From Streptomyces asoensis (GTDB taxonomy: Bacteria; Actinomycetota; Actinomycetes; Streptomycetales; Streptomycetaceae), in NCBI RefSeq assembly GCF_013085465.1, contig NZ_CP049838.1, forward strand, positions 124,001-188,000: 64,000 nt of DNA. Reading direction: 5' to 3'. This document shows positions 55,471 through 64,000 of this stretch, piece by piece (position 1 is the first letter of the stretch; every line of letters starts with the position of its first letter). A program made the translations under genes and the position numbers. The notes below the pieces were generated by a model that did not search any database, was not told the origin of the DNA, and was given only the letters and a program-made list of their open reading frames with translations.

Positions 55471-55852
55471 GCGGGCTTCCCGTCGCCCGGCCCCGCCAGA
55501 GACCCGTTACCAGCGCCGCCCCACCCCACCGCGTCGATCATCGGAAAGGCCAGGGTTCCAGACAGACGCCGTACCGGCGAGCAGGGAGGGCACCTTCGCC
55601 AGGACTGGAGGGCAGGGTTGGCAGCTCGTCCGGGCACTGATGCCGGTTGTGCCGTCGCGGTCGAGACGGCGGTTCTCCCGTAACAACCGGCCTGTGGTTC
55701 ACCGACGTTGAGTGTCCGCGTCGCACAGCAGCGTGGGGAGTCAATTGACCTTGATCTCGTGGGGACTTGAGTGGGGCATAGTTGATCCACAGCGGCTCGA
55801 CGGCTGCTCACCACCACCTCCCATTCCACTGCTCCAAAGGGGCTGCTTCGTC

Positions 55853-56683
55853 ATGACTTCCCTGCGTGCCCGTTCCGTCCTGATCGCCGCTACCGCCGTG
55901 GCGGGGACGCTGTTGATGACGGCATGCCAGAACGGCGACACCGCCCAGGACTCTTCCTCGGACAGTGCGTCGACGGCGCAGGCCGCTGCGGGCAAGGGCG
56001 GGGTGAGCGGCACCTTCACACAGGGCACGGTCACCTACCTGGCTCCGGGCAAATACACGGTCACGACCGGCGGTAAGACGCAGCAGTTCTCCCTGGCGGA
56101 GGACACGAAGATCTGGGGCGCCGGCAAGATCTGCGGCGATGCCGACGGGCAGGCCGCCGAGCAGTGCACGGAGGCGGAGCTGGAGAAGGCCACGAAGACC
56201 GGCGCGGTGCCGGCGGACGTGGTACTGAAGGACGGCATAGCCGTGACCGTCACCGAACGGCCCGCCGACGATTCCGGCACAGGCGCATCCTCCACCACCG
56301 GCGGCTCGTCGACCGGCGGTTCGTCCTCTGCTTCGGGCGGTTCGTCCTCCTCTTCGGGCGGTTCGACCTCGTCCGCGAGCGGCGGTTCGAGCAGCGGCGG
56401 GAGCGGTTCGTCCGGCGGCGTGAGCGGGACCTGGCTGGGAACGGTTTCGTACCTGGCGCCCGGTAAGTTCACGGTGTCGGACATGAAGGACACCCAGCAG
56501 CAGTTCTGGCTGGCCGAGGACACCAAGATCTGGGGTGTGGGCGGGATGTGCGGCGATGCCGACGGGCAGGCCGCCGAACAGTGCACCGAGGCCCAGCTGG
56601 AGAAGGCCGCCAAGGCGGGCACCCTGTCCGCCACGGTGAAGATCACCGACGGCATCGCCACCAGCATCACCGAGGAGCCGTAA
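55853..56683 (+). CDS. Lipoprotein with two repeated domains and Ser/Gly linker
   Basis: A 276-residue protein, ATG 55853 (upstream in-frame sequence rejected). Lipobox: SVLIAATAVAGTLLMTACQN. Two copies of a domain of about 80 residues follow: GTFTQGTVTYLAPGKYTVTT with KIWGAGKICGDADGQAAEQC, and GTWLGTVSYLAPGKFTVSDM with KIWGVGGMCGDADGQAAEQC. Between them lie about 50 residues of nearly pure Ser/Gly. Each domain has two Cys, probably a disulfide. A surface-displayed binding role is inferred; the family is not recognised. Confidence 0.85.
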   Translation: MTSLRARSVLIAATAVAGTLLMTACQNGDTAQDSSSDSASTAQAAAGKGGVSGTFTQGTVTYLAPGKYTVTTGGKTQQFSLAEDTKIWGAGKICGDADGQAAEQCTEAELEKATKTGAVPADVVLKDGIAVTVTERPADDSGTGASSTTGGSSTGGSSSASGGSSSSSGGSTSSASGGSSSGGSGSSGGVSGTWLGTVSYLAPGKFTVSDMKDTQQQFWLAEDTKIWGVGGMCGDADGQAAEQCTEAQLEKAAKAGTLSATVKITDGIATSITEEP

Positions 56684-57034
56684 GCCGTCGATCAGGTGCC
56701 TGTCACGGGGTCGCCGACGGCCGGAGCGGGGCGCGAGGCCGTTGGCGATGTCCGGCGGCAGGTGTGCTGGTGGAGGATCGCGCCGTAGAAGTCGCAGGGA
56801 AGCTCAGGTCGTCCCGGCAAGGGTCGGCCGGGGAACTGGACAGCATCGCCGCTTGGACCGGCCGTTGGTCGCGCAGCCGGTAGGCGATGACTTCACCCGA
56901 CGCGGCACGGTGCTTCCTGTCGGCGGTCAGCGCGATCTCCTCATGTTTTCGGGCCCGTTCACCGTGAGGTGGACGGGCCCGTTCGCGCGCTGCGCATGCT
57001 CATGCGCGGGTTGCGTGTTCACGCGGCATCCGCG
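56684..57034. other. Intergenic with terminator
   Basis: No gene is supported in this 350-base convergent spacer. The hairpin at 56951-56980 is its only clear element. Confidence 0.45.
56951..56980 (-). terminator. Hairpin terminator downstream of membrane protein gene
   Basis: GGGCCCGTTCACC (56951-56963) and GGTGGACGGGCCC (56968-56980) form a 13-base stem with one mismatch and a four-base loop. It lies 55 bases after the stop of the minus-strand gene. Confidence 0.8.
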
Positions 57035-57604
57035 TTACTGCTGGGCGGCCTTCTTTGCGCCGGAGAACGCGGCGAACGCGCCAATGGCGAGAAACAGGAA
57101 GGTCATCGCGTCGGCCGTCTCGCTCCAGCCCTCGGTCAGCAGGTCGAAGTGCTCGGTGAACAGCGAGGTCGCGGAGACGTCGAGCTCGTCGGCTCCGATC
57201 ATCGCGATGCCGACGAGCTGGCCGAGGTAGACCGCGCCCAGCGACAGCACGGCGCTGACCACGGGCAAGACCGGGTTGGTGCCACCGATCTTGCCCGCCG
57301 CAAAGCCGATGAGGAAGCCGACGCCGACGGCTGCGTACCCGATCTCGTACTCGGTCGCGCCGACGATCCCGCCGTAGATACCAGCGGTGACCAGGGCTAC
57401 GACGACGGCGACGACCAGGCCCAGGGCGAGGTTGTTGCGGGCCGGCGCGGCCGCGGGCGCGAACGGGGCCGGGGGCGGTAGGGCGGCACCGGGCTGCTGG
57501 GCATAGGGGTTGCCGTCGGTGGGCTGCGGGGCGCCCGGTGCTCCGACGGCGGGCTGCTGGGCGAACGGGTTGCCCTCGGACGGCGGCGGAGCTGACTGGG
57601 TCAT
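57035..57604 (-). CDS. Membrane protein with Pro-rich N-terminus
   Basis: A 189-residue protein, ATG 57604 behind GGGGGGATCCTGTC. Residues 1-55 are Pro/Ala/Gln-rich with the repeated unit GNPFAQQP/GNPYAQQP. Four membrane helices follow (LALGLVVAVVVALVTAGIYG; IGYAAVGVGFLIGFAAGKIG; VSAVLSLGAVYLGQLVGIAM; AMTFLFLAIGAFAAFSG). Such proteins are common in Streptomyces and their function is unknown. A terminator follows. Confidence 0.85.
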   Translation of the reverse strand: MTQSAPPPSEGNPFAQQPAVGAPGAPQPTDGNPYAQQPGAALPPPAPFAPAAAPARNNLALGLVVAVVVALVTAGIYGGIVGATEYEIGYAAVGVGFLIGFAAGKIGGTNPVLPVVSAVLSLGAVYLGQLVGIAMIGADELDVSATSLFTEHFDLLTEGWSETADAMTFLFLAIGAFAAFSGAKKAAQQ

Positions 57605-58035
57605 GACAGGATCCCCCCACGGGACTGATGCGACGAGTGGTGTGGTGTGTGCGCACGATTATGCGGCAAGACGCCGAAGACTAGCAGGCACGGTGACCCT
57701 CTTCACCAGGGATTACGCGGGGCATATCGGGTGGGAGTCGGCTGGCGGGACCGCGCCGGAGAGTGCGGGAATCCGTGGGAAATCGGCGCGGCGGTCCGAG
57801 CGGAACAAGCTCTTGCCTGCGCGACCGCAGACGGCCCGCCTGCCACATTGTTTCCACAGTTCCAAGTGCCGGGGTGCGGCACGAAAAAAGGGTCTCGAGG
57901 GGTCCCCCGAAGCGCCGAGGTCATACTGCACACCGACCGGGCTCGCCCCGAAGGCACCGAAACGAACTCAGTCCGGGCCTGTCCGGGATATTGACGTGCC
58001 AGCGACAACGGTGGCTTGATGGACAATACGCAGCA

Positions 58036-58049
58036 TGGGAGCGCTCCCA
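58036..58049 (+). promoter_or_regulatory. CebR box
   Basis: TGGGAGCGCTCCCA is the perfect 14-base palindrome known as the binding site of CebR, the Streptomyces cello-oligosaccharide repressor. It lies 50-63 bases before the esterase start codon. Confidence 0.9.
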
Positions 58050-58098
58050 TGCGTGCGTACCGCACTCCCGCTCCCGCCCCACTTCGGGAAGGACACCC

Positions 58099-59148
58099 GT
58101 GCGCAGCAGACGCCACCCCCTCCTCGCCACTTTCCTGGCCGCCCTGCTCGTCTTCGCCGCCGGTTTCGGCCTGGCCGGCGCCCCGTCCGCCGCGGCCGCG
58201 ACCCCGGTACGGATCATGCCGCTCGGCGACTCCATCACCGGCTCCCCGGGCTGCTGGCGCTCCCTCCTCTGGAACCAGCTACAGAACGCCGGTTACACCG
58301 ACATCGACTTCGTCGGCACACTGAACGCCCAGAGCTGCGCCCTCACGCACGACGCCGACAACGAAGGCCACGGGGGCTTCCAGGCCACCGCCACCGCCGA
58401 CCAGAACCTGCTGCCCAGATGGCTCGCGGCGACCCTGCCAGACATCGTTGTCATGCACTTCGGCACCAACGACGTCTGGAGCAGCATCGCGCCGGACACC
58501 CTCCTCGCCGCGTACACCAAGCTGGTCAGCCAGATGCGGGCCAGCAACCCGGCTATGAAGGTGCTGGTGGCCCAGCTCATCCCGATCAATCCGAGCAGCT
58601 GCGCCGAGTGCGCCGCTCGAACAGTAGCCTTCAACCAGCGCATTCCGGCGTGGGCCCATGGCATCACCACCGCGCAGTCGCCGGTAACCGTCGTCGACCA
58701 GTGGACGGGCTTCGACACGGCCACCGACACCTACGACGGCGTCCACCCCAACGCCTCCGGCGACGCCAAGATGGCGGCCCGCTGGTACCCGGCGCTGTCG
58801 GCCCTGCTCACCCCGGGTGACCCGGGGGACCCCGGGGACCCCGGGAGCGGTGGCTGCTCGGCGGCCTTCCGGGCGGTGTCAGTGTGGCAGGGCGGCTACC
58901 AGGGTGAGGTGACGGTCACCAACACCTCGTCCACGGCGGCGATCTCTTCCTGGGCGGTGACCCTCGTACTCCCGACGGGCAGCCAGCTCACCCAGGTCTG
59001 GAACGGCACGCCGACCGGGACGACGGTGCGCAACGCCGGGTGGAACGGCACGATGACGGCTGGGGCGAGCACCACCTTCGGCTTCCTCGCGAGTACCTCG
59101 GCTGCGGCGGGCACGCCTTCGGTGACGGCCACGTGTTCGGCGTCTTGA
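58099..59148 (+). CDS. Secreted SGNH/CE3-type esterase with cellulose-binding module
   Basis: A 349-residue protein. GTG 58099 follows GGGAAGGACACCC; the longer frame is rejected. Signal peptide: RHPLLATFLAALLVFAAGFG to AAAATP. The SGNH hydrolase domain (35-235) has Ser in IMPLGDSITGSPGCW, Asn in MHFGTNDVWSS and Asp/His in YDGVHPNASGDAK. It resembles carbohydrate esterase family 3 acetylxylan esterases. A Gly-Asp-Pro linker (PGDPGDPGDPGSGG) leads to a CBM2 module (CSAAFRAVSVWQGGYQGEVT; WNGTMTAGASTTFGFL). It removes acetyl groups from plant polysaccharide while bound to cellulose. The CebR box upstream places it in the cellulose-utilisation regulon. Confidence 0.93.
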   Translation: MRSRRHPLLATFLAALLVFAAGFGLAGAPSAAAATPVRIMPLGDSITGSPGCWRSLLWNQLQNAGYTDIDFVGTLNAQSCALTHDADNEGHGGFQATATADQNLLPRWLAATLPDIVVMHFGTNDVWSSIAPDTLLAAYTKLVSQMRASNPAMKVLVAQLIPINPSSCAECAARTVAFNQRIPAWAHGITTAQSPVTVVDQWTGFDTATDTYDGVHPNASGDAKMAARWYPALSALLTPGDPGDPGDPGSGGCSAAFRAVSVWQGGYQGEVTVTNTSSTAAISSWAVTLVLPTGSQLTQVWNGTPTGTTVRNAGWNGTMTAGASTTFGFLASTSAAAGTPSVTATCSAS

Positions 59149-59214
59149 GACCGTCCGGTGGGCAGCGGGATGATCTCGAAGCATCACCGCCACGGTGGCG
59201 GTGCCGTGCGCGCC

Positions 59215-60345
59215 CATCCTGGTATGCGGCGTTGGGGTCCAACGGGGCACGTGCCCCGGGCTCTGAGCGGTCGTTGGATCTCGTTGCAGGTGAGCGGTAT
59301 CAGCTCGTCGGGTGAGGGATGACGGTCGTGTTCGTTCGCGCGGACGACGGCGAGGAAGGCGTGCGCAAGCATGGCCAGGGTGCCCCAGCGGGACCAGGAC
59401 GAGCAGCGCCGGACCTGGTGCTCGTCCAAGGCCGCCAAGCCCTTGCCGGACTGGAAAAACTCCTCGACCCGCCACCTTGGTCCAGCGACACGCACCAGGG
59501 TGGTCAGCGGCACTGCGGCCGGCGAGTAGCAGCGGTAGTAAGCGAGTTCGCCGGTGCTGCGGTTGCGGCGGTCAGCAACTGCCGGCTCCCGGGCCGGGGG
59601 TCGGTGAGGTCGATGACGGCCCAGTCGTAGAAGCGGTGGCCCTTGGCTCCGACCCCTGCGGACAGCTTCTGCCAGGCACTCTTGGGCACCTTCCTGGCCA
59701 CCGTGTCCGCGCGGAACTTCCCGGCGCCTGTGGTGACTTCGTACGAGCAGGCCACCGCTAGGACGTAGCCGGTGCCGCGTTCCTCCAGCGCGGCGCGCAG
59801 CCTCGGGTTGCCGCCGTAGACCTCGTCTCCCGCGACCCATGCGGCCCGGTGGCCGGCGTCCAGGAATCGGGTGACCATGCGGGCGGCCAGCTCTGGCTTG
59901 GTCGCGAACTCCGTCTTGTCACCGAGTCCGGCGGCCCGGCAGCGGTCGGGGTCGGAGGTCCAGGAACGCGGAACATAGAGTTCCCGGTCGATCTCCGCGT
60001 GCCCTCGCGGGGTCGAGTAGGCGAGGTAAACGGCTACCTGGCTGTTCTCGACGCGTCCGGCGGTGCCGGTGTACTGGTGCTGGACACCGACAGTGTCGGT
60101 GCCTTCTTCACGTCGCCGGTCTCGTCGACCACCAGCACCGCCTCGTCGTCGTGCAGATGCTCCACCACGTAGTCACCCACTTCGTCGCGGACCTGGTCGG
60201 CGTCGCATTTGGCCCGCCCGAGCAGGTGCTGCATGCCGTCCGGGGTTCTGTCCCCGGCCCACTCGGCGATGGTCCAGCAGTTCTTGCGCGGCAGGTCCGG
60301 CAGCAGGCCGAGTACCAACTTCCGGGCTCGGCGCCGGGATTAGAC
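59215..60345 (-). pseudogene. IS701-family transposase, truncated and frameshifted
   Basis: Homologous segments lie in successive minus frames: LLPDLPRKNCWTIAEWAGDR and EAVLVVDETGDVKK (60318 down); FLDAGHRAAWVAGDEVYGGN and LRAALEERGTGYVLAVACSY (59878 down); STGELAYYRCYSPAAVPLTT, RWRVEEFFQSGKGLAALDEH and HPSPDELIPLTCNEIQR (to about 59280). The DDE residues (VVDETG, AGDEVYG, EEFFQ) remain but at least two frameshifts and both ends lost make it inactive. Confidence 0.88.
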
Positions 60346-60541
60346 CCGCGTGAACCGTCCCGCTATCCGGCTCATCAGGCCCTCGAACGCCTCCTGCCAG
60401 TGGGCAGGGTTTACGCTGTGACCTGCGGCCACCACGTGATCTTCAGTCTTCACACACCGATGATCAACGGTGGCCGCACCCGTCTCCACAGCGCGTCAGG
60501 CTCGCGCAGCGTCTGTCTGCCGTCCTGTGTCTGGAGGACTT

Positions 60542-60946
60542 GTGCAACGTGGCGAAGTCTGGTGGGTCCAGTTCGACGAGCGGAGGTTGGTCGTACTGCT
60601 GTCGGAAGACGACGCGTCCGGGATCCGGGTGATGCAGGTCGTCGCTCCGGCGGGCGTCGACATCAGCGGTCTGGGCATCGAAGTGATGGTGGGCGCCGGT
60701 GAAGGAGTGCCGTTCGAAGGCGTGCTGCGGCTCGCGTTCCCGCGTCCAGGCTTCACCCCGTGCACGTGGCTGACCACTGTGTCACGGGACGACCTGATAG
60801 AGCGGGCGGCCGTCCTGTCCTCGGCGAAGCTCAGCGAGATTGACGATGCCCTCCGACTCGCTGAACAAGCGCAGGAGCATACCCCGGCGACGACCGCGAA
60901 GCTCAGCGCGTTAAGGGACGCCCTCCGTCTCGGTGAACTCGGGTAG
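60542..60946 (+). CDS. MazF/PemK-like toxin homologue
   Basis: A 134-residue protein, GTG 60542 directly behind GGAGGACTT. Its start MQRGEVWWVQFDERRLVVLL is the MazF/PemK pattern (RGDVWWVDFDErRPVVLL), and VVAPAGVDISGLGIEVMVG and VLRLAFPRP cover the SH3-like core. MazF enzymes are sequence-specific mRNA endonucleases. No antitoxin gene is seen in the 200 bases upstream, and the C-terminal 45 residues are an added helical tail (SSAKLSEIDDALRLAEQA). It may be an orphan. Confidence 0.75.
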   Translation: MQRGEVWWVQFDERRLVVLLSEDDASGIRVMQVVAPAGVDISGLGIEVMVGAGEGVPFEGVLRLAFPRPGFTPCTWLTTVSRDDLIERAAVLSSAKLSEIDDALRLAEQAQEHTPATTAKLSALRDALRLGELG

Positions 60947-60984
60947 AGGGAGAAGGAGCCGACGGCGTGGGCGGTCTCGGCCAG

Positions 60985-61110
60985 GCTTCCGCGAACTGCA
61001 GCGCCGATGCGAGCGCATGTCCTCCAGCGTGCTCAGCACCCGCCTCGACGAGCTGACCGGCGCACGCCTGCTCACCCTGCACAGCGACGGCTACCACCTC
61101 ACACCACTCC
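60985..61110 (+). pseudogene. HxlR-type winged-helix fragment
   Basis: FRELQRRCERMSSSVLSTRL then DELTGARLLTLHSDGYHLTP is the recognition-helix and wing part of an HxlR/MarR-like regulator. It has no N-terminus and at about 61110 joins directly to the Fic-family toxin sequence. Confidence 0.6.
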
Positions 61111-61146
61111 CTGGATGTCCAGGACGTCGCTCTTGGCCACGACGAC

Positions 61147-61458
61147 GTGTCGGTCACTGATTACTCGGCCCTTGTAGCGGCTGTCGCGCGCCACAAGACA
61201 CGCATGCCGACTCTCGCCACGTCCAACCCCGACGCCGCGTGGCGCGCGGCCGCGCTCCTGCACACCATCGTGCGTCTCGAACCGCTCCCCCACCGCAACA
61301 GCCTCTTCGCCGGCTTCGTCACCGGCCAATACATGGACCAGTCCGAAGAGGGCATCGACCCTCCCTATGGCGCTCTGTCCGACCTGATCAGAAAGGTCCG
61401 CGAGACCCGGCTGAGCACCTACGACGTCGCGGACGCTCTCCGCTCCTGGCGGATCTGA
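61147..61458 (+). CDS. Fic/Doc-like toxin component, possibly N-terminally truncated
   Basis: 103 residues from GTG 61147; homology-like sequence in the same frame begins at about 61111 (LDVQDVALGHDDVSVTDYSA). The segments SALVAAVARHKTRMPTLATS, AALLHTIVRLEPLPHRNSLF and AFVTGQYM resemble the Streptomyces 'fic family toxin' group, in which a usual start of about 20 residues precedes TDYGALVAAVARH. The canonical Fic loop HPFxxGNGR is not present; PLPHRNSLFA occupies that place. A join with the HxlR fragment suggests a deletion upstream. Confidence 0.6.
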   Translation: MSVTDYSALVAAVARHKTRMPTLATSNPDAAWRAAALLHTIVRLEPLPHRNSLFAGFVTGQYMDQSEEGIDPPYGALSDLIRKVRETRLSTYDVADALRSWRI

Positions 61459-61673
61459 GGGGTTGTCCCGTATCCGTAGTGGGTAGCCAGTTGGACGCGA
61501 CCGCCGGGCCCGTCTTCACCGTCACGTCGGCGCTCGCTCGTCCCCCATCCAGGGGGTGAAGAGTCTCTGTGCAGCTCAGAAGCATGATCAACCGTGCAGG
61601 CAGGTAGGGCACGCGAAGCGGCCCGGCGAGCACTGGGACGCAGCCCTTCGGACGACATCACGGGGGTGAGCCT

Positions 61674-62642
61674 ATGAGCCACTGGGCGCTGCCGCATCCT
61701 GCCCACTACACGCCGTCCATGCCCCGGCAGCAGGACCAGGAATTGGTGAGCCCACGGGACCACAAGGTCCGCGTCCACCGGCACTGGCCCGACAGTCTGC
61801 TCGACGGGACCGGTCCGGCACCCTTCTTCCTGGTTGACACCTGGCGACCGTCTGACAATGCCGGACACCTCGCCTCGTGCACGCCGGAGACCTGCCGTCG
61901 TTGGGTCGAGGCCGCCCTCGCCTACGCCACCGCCGTGGACGAAGTCAGCGCTGAGTTGACCGCAGCCCACCAGGGCGCGGGGTCCGTCCCGCGCTGGAGG
62001 TACTTCGCCGCGCGCCGCGCCCTGCACGACTGGGAAAAGGCCCGAGAGCGCTACGAACAGACAGTGCGGGAAGCCGGCGAGGCCTACCAGCCGATCTGCC
62101 GGGAAATCTGGCATGCGGTGTGGGCCGAACACGACCGGGCGGGCTTACGGGCACGGGAAGAGGCCCAGGAGAAGCAGGAAGACGCCCGGGTGGAGGCGCA
62201 GGCCCGACGGCGGGCAACGGAGCTGGCCGAACGGCCGATCTGGGGCTGGTCGGTGGTGACGAGGAAGAAATGGAGCATCGCGTATGTCTTCCGGCACGAC
62301 GTCCCCCACAGCGACGAGCGCGTGTCGGCCGCCCGACAGGACAGGCCGTGTGTCAACCTCCCGGAGCTGCGGCAGGCCCTCAGGGACCTGAATCCGGACC
62401 GGCTGCACTGGGACGACGCCGCGCTCGCCGAGACGGGACGCGAGTTGGACGGTGCGAGCTTCGGGCGCTGCTGGCGGGAGCTGTTCGGCGAGGATCACGG
62501 CACCTTCACGTCGATTTCGCCGTATTCCCCGCCAACCCGGCGCCCCACCGACCGGGACAACCCGAGTGGCGGCAGCGCCACCAGCGGCACGGGCGGCTAT
62601 GGCAGCGGATTCAGCTGTGGCAGCTTCGGCGGCGGGTACTGA
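61674..62642 (+). CDS. Hypothetical coiled-coil protein with Gly-rich tail
   Basis: A 322-residue protein, ATG 61674 with GGGGGTGAGCCT upstream. The middle, residues 85-190, is strongly helical and charged (YFAARRALHDWEKARERYEQ; RAREEAQEKQEDARVEAQAR) and predicts a coiled coil. A small domain with Trp/His follows (WGWSVVTRKKWSIAYVFRHD; LRQALRDLNPDRLHWDDAAL). The C-terminus is Ser/Gly/Tyr-rich (GTGGYGSGFSCGSFGGGY). No signal or membrane helix; family not recognised. Confidence 0.75.
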   Translation: MSHWALPHPAHYTPSMPRQQDQELVSPRDHKVRVHRHWPDSLLDGTGPAPFFLVDTWRPSDNAGHLASCTPETCRRWVEAALAYATAVDEVSAELTAAHQGAGSVPRWRYFAARRALHDWEKARERYEQTVREAGEAYQPICREIWHAVWAEHDRAGLRAREEAQEKQEDARVEAQARRRATELAERPIWGWSVVTRKKWSIAYVFRHDVPHSDERVSAARQDRPCVNLPELRQALRDLNPDRLHWDDAALAETGRELDGASFGRCWRELFGEDHGTFTSISPYSPPTRRPTDRDNPSGGSATSGTGGYGSGFSCGSFGGGY

Positions 62643-62759
62643 CGCAGACACCGGATCGCAGCAGCGGCAACCGTTCGCATTCGAGCGGGAGGTCACCACC
62701 GCCCACTCTCCCGGACGGCTCCCCGGGCGCGTCACCGCTTCATGATCGCACCCTCCGCC

Positions 62760-63192
62760 AGGCCGGACAGGGAGTGGAGACCCTGGAGATCGCGCCGCGC
62801 CGCCCCACGCGCGTCGGGTAGCCGCACCTCGTTCCCCACCACGTCGCCGGCGAGGATGTTTCGCGAGTTGCCCGCGCCGACCTGCCTCCGGCCAGCCGTT
62901 GCCTGGAAGAGTCACCCCCTGCACGCCATGCGCCGCCCGCTGGGCACCGGTCCACGCACCGCTGCTGACCGTGACCTTGAACAGCACCCTCACCCACTGC
63001 GGGATGTCGTCGCCCAGGCTGTCGGTCACCAGTTCGTCGGCGGCGCCGAGGTGCTTCTCGGCCTGGCGCTCGTCGCCGAGGGCCGCGTGGACCCGCCCGG
63101 TCTGGGAGGCGACCAGCGGCCTGGTCGCGGGCAGGCCGGCCTTCGCTGCGGCGGCGCCCAGCAGTGCGAGCGGCGAGCGCTGCGATGCCTGG
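62760..63192 (-). pseudogene. TPR-containing regulator remnant
   Basis: The minus strand contains SPLALLGAAAAKAGLPATRP, ASQTGRVHAALGDERQAEKH and LGAADELVTDSLGDDIPQWV, typical of the TPR half of Streptomyces XRE-family regulators. After about 62960 the homology is lost. No helix-turn-helix start is present. It is a fragment. Confidence 0.5.
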
Positions 63193-63588
63193 TCAGGCAG
63201 AGGCGAAAGCCTCCTCGGGGGCTTCGTCGAGGACGAATCCGTTGTCGAGCCGGACGCGGACCGTGACGCGAAGCATCCGTCGCTGGTAGGCGGCCCAGTG
63301 CTCTTCCAAGGCCCCCACCTGCTCCTCCAGTTGCTTTCTGCTCTCCGACGGCATCTGGTGGCCGAAGTCGTCGAGGAGCGACTTGAGGCGCAGGTACTCA
63401 CGGGCCTCGTGGCTCTGCTGCCGGTGATGCTCGTCCACGCGCTCGACAGTGCCTTCGATGCCTGCTGCCAGTGCCACAGAGGCGGCGAAGGCACCCGTCT
63501 CCTCCGGGGGCTCCTCGGCTGGGGTCACCGACCCGGCCAACCGGAGGTCCGCCGCCAGCCGCACCCGTTGGCCCACGTTCAGCGTCAT
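63193..63588 (-). CDS. Hypothetical protein
   Basis: A 131-residue protein, ATG 63588 behind GAAGGATCG. It starts MTLNVGQRVRLAADLRLAGS, a small beta-barrel-like start (GQRVRL...GIEGTVERV). A charged helical section follows (EAREYLRLKSLLDDFGHQMP; KQLEEQVGALEEHW), then a strand-rich end MLRVTVRVRLDNGFVLDEAP. It may be a small SH3-like adaptor. Family not recognised. Confidence 0.65.
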   Translation of the reverse strand: MTLNVGQRVRLAADLRLAGSVTPAEEPPEETGAFAASVALAAGIEGTVERVDEHHRQQSHEAREYLRLKSLLDDFGHQMPSESRKQLEEQVGALEEHWAAYQRRMLRVTVRVRLDNGFVLDEAPEEAFASA

Positions 63589-63888
63589 CGATCCTTCGTC
63601 TTCCTCGTCGGTCACCGGCCATCCGGTAAACGTGGCGATGCCAGGCGTACCGGAGAGGAAAGGATCATCCCACCCTCGCCGACCATCGCCTGCACACCGC
63701 GCGACGGGCAAACAGGAGCCCGAGACGGTCTGTCGGACCTGGCGAGAGCGGCTGAGCCTGTTCGTTGACGTGTGCGTAACCGAGTTCGCAACGGGCTCCC
63801 GGTGGACTGGCCTCTGTGGGAGGCCGACTTCACAAAGTGCGGGCCGTGCCGGCCGGGTGACAACTACCACTGATCCCGTGGGACCACG

Positions 63889-63930
63889 CACAGCTCGGAC
63901 CGTCACACGATGGCCCGAGCTGTGATTTTT
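63889..63930 (+). terminator. Rho-independent-like terminator
   Basis: CACAGCTCGG (63889-63898) and CCGAGCTGTG (63915-63924) form a perfect 10-base stem followed by ATTTTT. It is a classical terminator for a plus-strand transcript. No plus-strand gene is identified immediately upstream. Confidence 0.8.
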
Positions 63931-64000
63931 CATGGCCTTTGCGGGCTTTCATCTATTTCGCATACGGCGCAGGAAGCAGCCGGGTAGCTTGGCGCCCCTC

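Noticed and set aside
62145..63494. 449-codon minus-strand ORF
   Set aside because: Chance joining of the antisense of the 61674 gene, a TPR remnant and the antisense of the 63193 gene.

Overview
The window is high-GC actinobacterial DNA, almost certainly Streptomyces. Evidence: strong third-position GC bias, frequent GTG starts, GGAGG-type ribosome binding sites, SARP and gamma-butyrolactone regulators, a cholesterol oxidase, a CebR box and RacP/DUF6192-type accessory genes. The density of broken IS elements and fragmentary genes suggests a fast-evolving chromosome arm or a large linear plasmid. No rRNA, tRNA or CRISPR array was seen.

Region 1 (1-14.9 kb) is the regulatory edge of a specialised-metabolite cluster, probably aromatic polyketide or hybrid. 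It holds a condensation-enzyme gene cut by the left edge, two SARP activators, two aromatic FAD monooxygenases, a frameshifted carboxymuconolactone-decarboxylase-like gene, an NmrA-type reductase, an AfsA-type butyrolactone synthase and an ArpA/ScbR-type TetR receptor. ARE-like sites lie before afsA and the near SARP. The likely circuit is butyrolactone synthase and receptor controlling the SARPs, which activate the pathway. Long GC-rich tandem repeats fill several gaps.

Region 2 (14.9-32.3 kb) mixes a core-like membrane Fe-S oxidoreductase with acquired modules: an IS5-flanked epoxide-hydrolase/TetR pair, an M48 membrane protease with a small partner, a protein that reads as a double histone fold lying between IS5 fragments, VOC and DUF416-like proteins, an SDR/TetR pair around a large palindrome, and a broken DUF6192/RacP pair.

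Region 3 (32.3-37.8 kb) is the most unusual part. A two-gene unit, TPR-transmembrane-PH protein facing a convergent Pro/Gly-rich protein, occurs twice in tandem. The two TPR genes are almost identical at both ends but have unrelated membrane segments between.

Region 4 (38-47.8 kb) is metabolic and secreted functions: VOC proteins, a diaminopentanoate-dehydrogenase-like enzyme with a CMD protein, cholesterol oxidase, an S1 protease homologue with Thr at the nucleophile position, and an RlmA/TlrB-type rRNA methyltransferase preceded by a leader peptide and hairpin.

Region 5 (47.8-64 kb) has a HTH-STAND NTPase translationally coupled to a large helical-repeat protein (possible defence or signalling pair), a cupin/DoxX operon facing a LysR gene, two lipoproteins, a CebR-box esterase with a cellulose-binding module, a decayed IS701 transposase, a MazF-like toxin, a Fic-family toxin fragment and several hypotheticals.

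Several genes are broken by single-base indels in G/C-rich runs. These may be true decay or sequencing error and are marked as such.
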